NCBI RefSeq assembly: GCF_007830265.1
Contig: NZ_VLKE01000001.1
Span: forward strand, 2,604,001 to 2,668,000
Length of the DNA stretch: 64,000 nt
Origin: Micromonospora olivasterospora
Lineage (GTDB): Bacteria > Actinomycetota > Actinomycetes > Mycobacteriales > Micromonosporaceae
Reading direction: 5' to 3'
Shown here: positions 59,353-64,000 of the stretch, piece after piece
Numbering within the stretch: position 1 is the stretch's first letter
Layout of the letters: every line of letters starts with the position of its first letter
Position numbers and translations under genes: made by a program
The notes under the pieces: model-generated
What the model was told of the DNA's origin: nothing
What the model saw: only the letters and a program-made list of their open reading frames with translations
Database searches by the model: none

Positions 59353-59682
59353 TCACCGCGACGCCGGCTTGAGGCCTTGCGCCTTCCACGACAACCCGGA
59401 CCGGCCGTCCTTCTCCCAGTGCGACACCGTCGGCGCGATCAGTTCGACCACGTCGCCCTCCTCGATCCCCTCAGGGTTGGCCGAGAGCGTGACCTTGAAC
59501 TCGTCACCCTTGCCCCGGTAGCCGTCCTCCGTCGCCACCGGCTTGGCGAACACGCCCACCACGTACAGCGGGTCATCCGTCCCGTAAGCCGTCTTGACCT
59601 TCCCGTCCTGATCCGTCTTGATCGACGGCTCCTCCACCACGCGCAGCTTGAAGCCAGCCAGGTTCACCGGAATGTTCCGCAT
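59353..59682 (-). CDS. SCO3933-family regulatory protein
   Basis: 109 residues from the ATG at 59682: MRNIPVNLAGFKLRVVEEPS, and YVVGVFAKPVATEDGYRGKG, then VVELIAPTVSHWEKDGRSGLSWKA, the pattern of the small protein conserved in Streptomyces AICEs. Exact role not known to me; it is the first gene of the leftward operon, driven from the divergent promoter region at 59767-59832. Confidence 0.8.
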   Translation of the reverse strand: MRNIPVNLAGFKLRVVEEPSIKTDQDGKVKTAYGTDDPLYVVGVFAKPVATEDGYRGKGDEFKVTLSANPEGIEEGDVVELIAPTVSHWEKDGRSGLSWKAQGLKPASR

Positions 59683-59766
59683 GTCGCCTCGTTCTCCTTC
59701 GATGCCTCGTGCTTGTGTCGTCCCGCAGATGGGGAATTCGGCCCCGATCAAACCCGCCGTCCGATG

Positions 59767-59832
59767 TAACAGAGCGAATCAGCTTGGAGCAGAGGCTAAC
59801 AGTTTGATTCAGTCTGCGTCAACAGATACACT
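59767..59832. promoter_or_regulatory. Divergent promoters with 30-bp-spaced direct repeats
   Basis: Rightward: TTGATT (59804-59809), 17 nt, TACACT (59827-59832). Leftward: TTGACG (complement of 59817-59822), 18 nt, TAGCCT (complement of 59793-59798). TAACAG-agc-GAATCAG (59767-59782) and TAACAG-ttt-GATTCAG (59797-59812) match at 12 of 16 positions exactly 30 bp apart. Likely operators for the GntR protein, controlling both directions. Confidence 0.6.
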
Positions 59833-59932
59833 CTGGTTCACGTAGACAGGCCGTTGACCTGCGAAAACATCAACCCGCGGGGTTGGCTCGAACACCCTTC
59901 GTAGTCGCAGGCTGTACGAAACGAGGAGTCGG

Positions 59933-60772
59933 ATGACCACCCAGGCAGACCCCCGGGGCGAGTTGCAGCGAGGGACGAGCGCACTCGTCATCGCTCAAGC
60001 CATCCGGAACGACATCCAGTCCGGCCGGCTGGTGCACGGGCGGCAACTGCCCGGCACCAGAGCTCTTGCTGCGTCCTGGAGTACCAGCGTCGCCACCATC
60101 AACCGGGCGATGGCGATCCTGGCCGAGGAAGGGCTCGTCATCAACCGTGCTCGTTCAAGTCGAATCGTTCACAATCCCGGTGGAGCCCCGGGTAAGCCAG
60201 GACCCCGAGTGATCCTCATTGGAGGCTATGCGGGTTCGGGAAAGACGGAGCTTGGTCGCATCATCGCTCGCCAGACAGGCTGGGCGATTCTCGACAAAGA
60301 CACAACCACCCGGCCCGTCGTTGAAGTAGCGCTAGAACGTTTGGGGCAATCTCCGCACGATCGAGAATCAGAGACCTATCTGTTGGGTATCCGGCCCGCC
60401 GAATATGAAGCACTGATGGCAACCCTTATCGAGAATTTGGAGTGCGGGGTGTCAGTAATCGTGACTGCGCCCTTCATCAAGGAGTTGCGAGACGAAGCGT
60501 GGTGTGATCGGCTAGCGGCCACGGTGGCAGCACACAACGGAACTCTTCAAGTTGTCTGGGTTTCCTGCGACGCCGACACGATGCACACCTACATTCGCCG
60601 CCGTGGTGCCGCCCGAGATGACTTCAAGCTTGGAAACTGGACCAAGTACGTCGATGGTCTTGACCTTATGTTCGAGCCCAAGATTCCGTACGTGAGCATC
60701 GACAACTCCGCAGGTGCTAGACCGCTACAGGAGCAAGCCAAAGAGCTGCTCGGCAAGATGGCTGCACTGTGA
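59933..60772 (+). CDS. GntR-type repressor fused to a P-loop kinase-like domain
   Basis: 279 residues. Residues ~15-85 are a GntR winged helix (ALVIAQAIRNDIQSGRLVHG; LAASWSTSVATINRAMAILAEEGLV). Residues ~93-275 are a P-loop NTPase: Walker A IGGYAGSGKTELGRIIA, DKDTTTRP, and IRRRGAARDDFKLGNW resembling the Arg-rich lid of small-molecule kinases. GntR C-terminal domains usually bind a ligand; here an enzyme fold replaces it. Control of the AICE by an NTP or phospho-ligand is an inference. The last bases overlap the next gene. Confidence 0.8.
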   Translation: MTTQADPRGELQRGTSALVIAQAIRNDIQSGRLVHGRQLPGTRALAASWSTSVATINRAMAILAEEGLVINRARSSRIVHNPGGAPGKPGPRVILIGGYAGSGKTELGRIIARQTGWAILDKDTTTRPVVEVALERLGQSPHDRESETYLLGIRPAEYEALMATLIENLECGVSVIVTAPFIKELRDEAWCDRLAATVAAHNGTLQVVWVSCDADTMHTYIRRRGAARDDFKLGNWTKYVDGLDLMFEPKIPYVSIDNSAGARPLQEQAKELLGKMAAL

Positions 60773-61311
60773 AAAGGGGACTCATTCTCTACGGCGCGCC
60801 CGCTACTGGCAAGGACACGGTAACCGCCGAACTTGTCCGCCGGGAGTCCAGACTTGAGCACTTCAAACGGCTGAAGCTCGGCCCTGGAAGAACCACCGGC
60901 TATCGGATGATCAGTGCGAGCCAAGCAGACGATCTACGCCATAGGCCAGGCGCGATTCTGTGGGAGAATAGCCGCTACGATGCTACCTACTTCGTTGACC
61001 GTTCTGGGCTGGAGCAGCTATGGACCTCAGGTTACGTGCCAGTTGTGCACCTGGGCCAGGTTGAAGCAGTCGAAGCAATAACCGGCGATGTAGAGACTGG
61101 GGCAAGTTGGACCGTTGTCGAGCTGTACTGCCGGCCCGCGCTACTGCGTAGCCGAATCCGGTCTCGGGCTACTGGCGACGAAGAGCAACGCTTCGCGGCC
61201 ATCGAGCAGACACCGCACTTACCCAACGCGGATATCAGGATCGACACTGAGTCCGTGCCAGCAACCGAAGCAGCGAGGATGATCGTCCAACGGATGTTTG
61301 ATCGGTCGTAG
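60769..61311 (+). CDS. P-loop kinase-like protein (guanylate kinase-like)
   Basis: 180 residues, GTG start overlapping the GntR fusion stop (GTGA). Walker A ILYGAPATGKDTVTAEL; the middle has LKLGPGRTTGYRMIS, resembling the nucleotide-binding segment of guanylate kinase; the lid is LLRSRIRSRATGDEEQRFAAIEQ; an Asp-rich end is NADIRIDTES. Base composition is lower in GC than the chromosome around it, a sign of transfer. Substrate unknown. Confidence 0.75.
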   Translation: MKRGLILYGAPATGKDTVTAELVRRESRLEHFKRLKLGPGRTTGYRMISASQADDLRHRPGAILWENSRYDATYFVDRSGLEQLWTSGYVPVVHLGQVEAVEAITGDVETGASWTVVELYCRPALLRSRIRSRATGDEEQRFAAIEQTPHLPNADIRIDTESVPATEAARMIVQRMFDRS

Positions 61312-61393
61312 ACGCTTGGAACGAGGCCAGCGCGCGGCCATGCCGAAGCAAGTCCGTACCGTAGTTGAGCGGTAATGAATAGGAGAGCCCGGA

Positions 61394-61579
61394 GTGACCA
61401 CCCCGAGAGAGCGGGACGAATTCGAGCGGATGAGGCTTGTTGCCCAGATTGAGCGGGCTCGCGCCTTCATCACGCAGTACGAGGAGCACCAAGAGTTCTA
61501 CCGACAGCAAGTCGAGGACAGCCGGTACGAGCTTGGTAGGCTCGACGAGCGGCTAGGAGGTTCGGACCATGACCGTTGA
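61394..61579 (+). CDS. Small coiled-coil hypothetical protein
   Basis: 61 residues, GTG start preceded by AGGAGAGCCCGGA. Mostly charged helix (RMRLVAQIERARAFITQYEE). It overlaps the next small gene by 11 nt. No family recognised. Confidence 0.55.
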   Translation: MTTPRERDEFERMRLVAQIERARAFITQYEEHQEFYRQQVEDSRYELGRLDERLGGSDHDR

Positions 61580-61763
61580 CCAGCACATCCAGGCGCTACG
61601 CGACCTGCTGCGCGCCGACCATGAGGCATGGATCGCCGAGGTTCAGAGCTGGGCCGACGACGCGGAAGCCGCCGGTGACGTCGAGCGGCACCGACGCCAT
61701 GCTGAGCACGTGGCACGGCTCAAGGCAATGCCCTACCCGTGGGAGCAGTCACGCGCCGCATAG
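61569..61763 (+). CDS. Small hypothetical protein
   Basis: 64 residues (MTVDQHIQALRDLLRADHEA...); TAGGAGG lies nine bases before the ATG. Acidic and helical, His-rich middle (RHRRHAEHVARL). Probably the last AICE gene in the rightward operon. Confidence 0.6.
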   Translation: MTVDQHIQALRDLLRADHEAWIAEVQSWADDAEAAGDVERHRRHAEHVARLKAMPYPWEQSRAA

Positions 61764-61819
61764 CCGGTCATCGCTGTAGCCGGAGCGTAGTGTGTTCAGA
61801 CTTTCTTTACTTGGTCAAG

Positions 61820-61838
61820 GGCGGGCCTTCGGCCCGCC
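61820..61838 (+). terminator. Hairpin after the rightward AICE operon
   Basis: GGCGGGCC / GGCCCGCC with a TTC loop, 57 nt after the last stop. Confidence 0.6.
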
Positions 61839-61842
61839 GCCG

Positions 61843-61903
61843 TGTCGCGCCGGGGCGCGCGTGCGGCCTGGCGGCCGGTCACGCCCCGGCGCACGGCGCG
61901 ACA
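61843..61903. repeat. Two-tier inverted repeat, possible origin or boundary element
   Basis: Outer arms TGTCGCGCCG (61843-61852) / CGGCGCGACA (61894-61903); inner arms CGGGGCG (61851-61857) / CGCCCCG (61882-61888). It could be a replication-origin structure of the AICE or a boundary. The rest of 61764-62478 holds no recognisable gene. Confidence 0.5.
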
Positions 61904-62478
61904 GTGGGGAGCCGTAGAGACAGCCACACGGGCCAAGCCAGCCGGCGTCGACCGCGACCAGGAGCACGCGCGGCTCTGGCGTCAGCCTCGACCGGACGCC
62001 GCGGCAGTGGACACGGCGGGAGCGCGGTGGTCGCGCTGGCTGGGCACGCCTCCGGTGCCGTCGTGGTTCAGCTCTCGAAGACCGGGAAGAGTGGTCGCCC
62101 GGTTGCCGACTCGCGGTGACTCCTCACGCTGGCACCGATGCCGCCGGGTCCGCCGAGGTCATCAGTCGGTGGCTGGGGTTGCCCGATGTGAGATAGACGA
62201 GCTGTTGCCCGGTGAGCGCACGGGAGGACCGGCAAGCCCCAAGCATGGGGGCGGTGTCCGCCGTGCCCGAGCAGATGACCCCCACGCCAGCCGCTACCGC
62301 AGTCCGGGTCAGGTCAAAACCGGCACCTGGGAAGGGGGTGGTGGCCGCCGTGGTCGTGCCGGCCACCCAGGAGTCGACGCCGTAGCCGGTCGTGGTCAGG
62401 TCAAATGCGCCGCTGTGGCGGTGTCCGCCGGGGGCCGGGTCCGCGACACGAGAGCCAACAAATCTGCCAAGATCGAAA

Positions 62479-62724
62479 CTAGGTTGTGCCCTGGTTTAGA
62501 GGTCGCGCAGATAGGTCAAGATCATGGGCGCCGGGCGCGCGGACCCGGTCACCGCCGCGGCGTTCGCGCAGCCGGGATTCCTGCTGGGCGGTCCACGGGT
62601 CGGCCAGTTCAGCGATCAGCTTGCCCAGCCTGCGCCGTGGGATGCCGGTACAGATACGATGAGAAAGGCAGTGCGGGCCCATCTTGACGTCACAATCATG
62701 ATCGTCCCGCACGGCCGTTTCCAT
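62479..62724 (-). pseudogene. IS5-type transposase, N-terminal fragment
   Basis: GIPRRRLGKLIAELADPWTA and RLRERRGGDRVRAPGA match the start of a common actinobacterial IS5-like transposase. The frame then leaves the family pattern and stops at 62479; no DDE core remains. Supports a transposon-scarred border to the AICE. Confidence 0.5.
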
Positions 62725-62740
62725 GATCGAAGCGGATCAG

Positions 62741-63346
62741 TCAGCTATCGCGCACTTCCGTCATCCAGCGCGTACGCGGCGGTAACGAGGCTGAGTTTTC
62801 GGAGCCGTCCGGTATGTCTTCCGTCATCCAGCGCGTACGCGGCGGTAACGAGGCTGAGTTTTCGGAGCCGTCCGTTATGTCTTCCGTCATCCAGCGCGTA
62901 CGCGGCGGTAACGAGGCTGAGTTTTCGGAGCCGTCCGGTATGTAAGGTATCCGAGACAGACCGGGGACAGGCTGTTCCCGGGCCCAGTTGCCGGCCTGCA
63001 TGGCGTTGTCGTCTTCGGTCGTGGTGGTCAGATGCGAGTACTGCTGCATGCTCTGGTTGAGCTTGTCCAGGCCCTGCTGGACCTTCCGCCAGCCGGCCAG
63101 CCACATCTTGACGGCCTCAAGGAACCGCGGCGAGGCCGTGTCGCTCGTCCACGATTTGATCAGCGCCTCGGTTGCGGCCACGACGTTCCGGTGGCTGTCA
63201 CTGGCCTCGGTCTGGGCCTGAGCGAACGCCTTGACCATGCCGGTGATGGTCGCCTCGTCGGCCATCAGGCCGAACTCGCCACCCACGACCCGGTGCGGTG
63301 GACCTGCCCAACCGGATTCACCAGGCAATCTGTTGGGTGTTGTCAT
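62741..63346 (-). CDS. WXG100-type protein with C-terminal 21-residue repeats
   Basis: 201 residues, AAGGAG five bases before the ATG. Residues ~28-115 form a helical hairpin of ESX/WXG100 type with the turn KMWLAGWRKVQQGLDKL (WxxGW). Residues ~135-200 are three copies of a 21-residue unit containing DGSENSASLPPRTRWMTE. A normal WXG100 protein is ~100 residues, so the tail is an addition. Probably a type VII secretion substrate, but no ESX genes are in view. Confidence 0.7.
   Translation of the reverse strand: MTTPNRLPGESGWAGPPHRVVGGEFGLMADEATITGMVKAFAQAQTEASDSHRNVVAATEALIKSWTSDTASPRFLEAVKMWLAGWRKVQQGLDKLNQSMQQYSHLTTTTEDDNAMQAGNWAREQPVPGLSRIPYIPDGSENSASLPPRTRWMTEDITDGSENSASLPPRTRWMTEDIPDGSENSASLPPRTRWMTEVRDS
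62755..62943. repeat. Three 63-bp direct tandem repeats
   Basis: Copies start at 62755, 62818 and 62881, each beginning CTTCCGTCATCCAGCGCG; they differ at a single base (GGTATG versus GTTATG in copy 2). Exact multiples of 3 keep the WXG100-type frame. Near identity implies recent expansion. Confidence 0.95.
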
Positions 63347-63582
63347 AATGACTCCTTGTCTGTCATTCGGCGGCTGTCGCGCCGGAAGGTCCGTGACGTG
63401 GTCGCGCCCGCCACGTCCGTCGGGTGGGTCGGGCCGCGGCGGCAGCAGCCGGGCCGGGACTCCGGGTCGGGGTGCCGCCAGGCCAGCGCGGCCTGCTGTT
63501 CCGCCGCGTACTGGCGGATCTGCCTCCTGGTCTGGGACAGGTAGCGGAAGGGGCCAGCCGCCGGAAAGGGTCTGGTGCTCAC
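63343..63582 (-). CDS. Possible small gene coupled to the WXG100-type gene
   Basis: 79 residues, GTG start with AAGGG very close (two bases). RYLSQTRRQIRQYAAEQQAAL is helical; the rest is Arg/Pro-rich. Its stop overlaps the WXG100 start by 4 nt (ATGA), the main argument that it is real. Confidence 0.4.
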   Translation of the reverse strand: MSTRPFPAAGPFRYLSQTRRQIRQYAAEQQAALAWRHPDPESRPGCCRRGPTHPTDVAGATTSRTFRRDSRRMTDKESL

Positions 63583-63706
63583 ATCCCTTACACGGCTGTG
63601 AGCCGGAAAGGGTTGACCGGTACCGGGATCGAGACTGTTCGCACGGCTGATATGCCCCTAAAGCCCCCTAGCCCGTCCGATCGACAAGTCGATCTATGGT
63701 GCGGGA

Positions 63707-64000
63707 ATGATCATGAGGGAGGGGATCGGCCGTCGCCGGCCGCGCAGGTGGTTGCTGTACCTCGCCGCCGGCCTGGCGCTGTGCACCGGAGCGCCGGCCG
63801 CCGCTGGCGTGGGCTGGACAACGGCGAGGACGTACGAGGCGGACCAGGGCCAGCCGTCGCCGGACAGTGCCGCAAACGTCTTCATGCTGGCCGTGTCGAC
63901 GGGCGAGGAAATTGGGCTGCGATCAGCACTGGCACCGCAGCGCCGTGACGAGCTTCTCAACGAGTGGCGAGGCATCCGGCGGGACATCACCCGAACCGAC
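63707..64000 (+). CDS. Membrane-anchored protein, 5' part only
   Basis: 98 codons visible, no stop before the window end. Start at ATG 63707 or 63713. A basic N-terminus (REGIGRRRPRRW) precedes one hydrophobic segment (LLYLAAGLALCTGAPAAAGVGW), either a signal anchor or cleavable signal. The outside part reads NVFMLAVSTGEEIGLRSALA. Resembles the N-termini of actinobacterial transfer-associated membrane proteins, but this is not decisive. Confidence 0.6.
   Translation, partial: MIMREGIGRRRPRRWLLYLAAGLALCTGAPAAAGVGWTTARTYEADQGQPSPDSAANVFMLAVSTGEEIGLRSALAPQRRDELLNEWRGIRRDITRTD

Larger units (their letters stand above)
52789..61900. mobile_element. Actinomycete integrative and conjugative element (AICE), pSAM2-like
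   Basis: Gene order int-xis-rep-spd-tra-small proteins-SCO3933-type regulator-GntR matches pSAM2-class elements, which integrate at tRNA 3' ends, replicate by rolling circle via RepSA, and move double-stranded DNA with one FtsK-like protein. The left boundary is tRNA-Ala. The right boundary is uncertain: no second copy of the tRNA 3' end was found before 64000, so the end given is only the last cargo gene region. Confidence 0.85.

Noticed and set aside
61764..64000. attR copy of the tRNA-Ala 3' end
   Set aside because: Read both strands by eye for the T-arm and acceptor words and found none; an exact search is still needed.

Overview
The window is about 72% GC and carries the replication-origin neighbourhood of a high-GC actinomycete. 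Gene content and order point to Micromonosporaceae (Micromonospora or a close relative). The signs are a DnaA with a very long domain II, oriC between dnaA and dnaN, gnd between dnaN and recF, a gyrA interrupted by an intein, and the minus-strand block rpmH-rnpA-yidD-yidC-khpB-rsmG-parA-parB. The left part matches the mycobacterial order around Rv0046c-Rv0051 (ino1, padR, DUF5318, ponA, GT87) and then Rv3907c-Rv3924c (pcnA, murJ, sigM, rsmA, trxB, trxA, cwlM, GNAT, parB, parA, rsmG, khpB, yidC, rnpA, rpmH). This is inferred from gene content and family knowledge; no search was run.

Region 1 (1-27491): the 3' end of nfo, two polytopic membrane proteins, a class A PBP with a long GRASV-repeat N-terminus, a DUF5318 protein, a padR-ino1 operon behind a perfect palindrome, an alkyltransferase, an NfeD/flotillin pair, pcnA, murJ, a pseudokinase, sigM with its anti-sigma factor, trxB-trxA, the amidase-like cwlM, a GNAT protein, an aminotransferase/ATP-grasp ligase pair and a HIT-like protein. 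Most serve cell-wall, redox and envelope functions.

Region 2 (27492-30949): a gene-poor, rearranged stretch with three perfect parS sites, a dense DnaA-box cluster, a DinB-type gene and three IS630-like terminal repeats, one attached to a truncated transposase.

Region 3 (30950-44442): the parAB partition genes (two more parS sites lie inside parA or its shifted 5' extension), the rpmH-to-khpB block, dnaA, oriC with about 17 DnaA boxes and an AT-rich segment, then dnaN, gnd, recF and a DciA-like gene. Region 4 (44443-52788): a conserved hypothetical, gyrB, gyrA with a 420-residue LAGLIDADG intein directly after the catalytic Tyr, a DUF3566 membrane protein that looks frameshifted twice, tRNA-Ile, a DLW-39 microprotein and tRNA-Ala.

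Region 5 (52789-about 61900): an actinomycete integrative and conjugative element (AICE) inserted next to tRNA-Ala. It carries integrase, excisionase, a RepSA-type initiator, a spread protein, an FtsK-like translocase, small proteins, an SCO3933-family regulator, and a divergent GntR/P-loop kinase fusion with a second P-loop kinase. No second att copy was found. Region 6 (61900-64000) has an IS5-like transposase remnant, a WXG100-type protein ending in three near-identical 21-residue repeats, and the start of a membrane-anchored protein cut by the window end.
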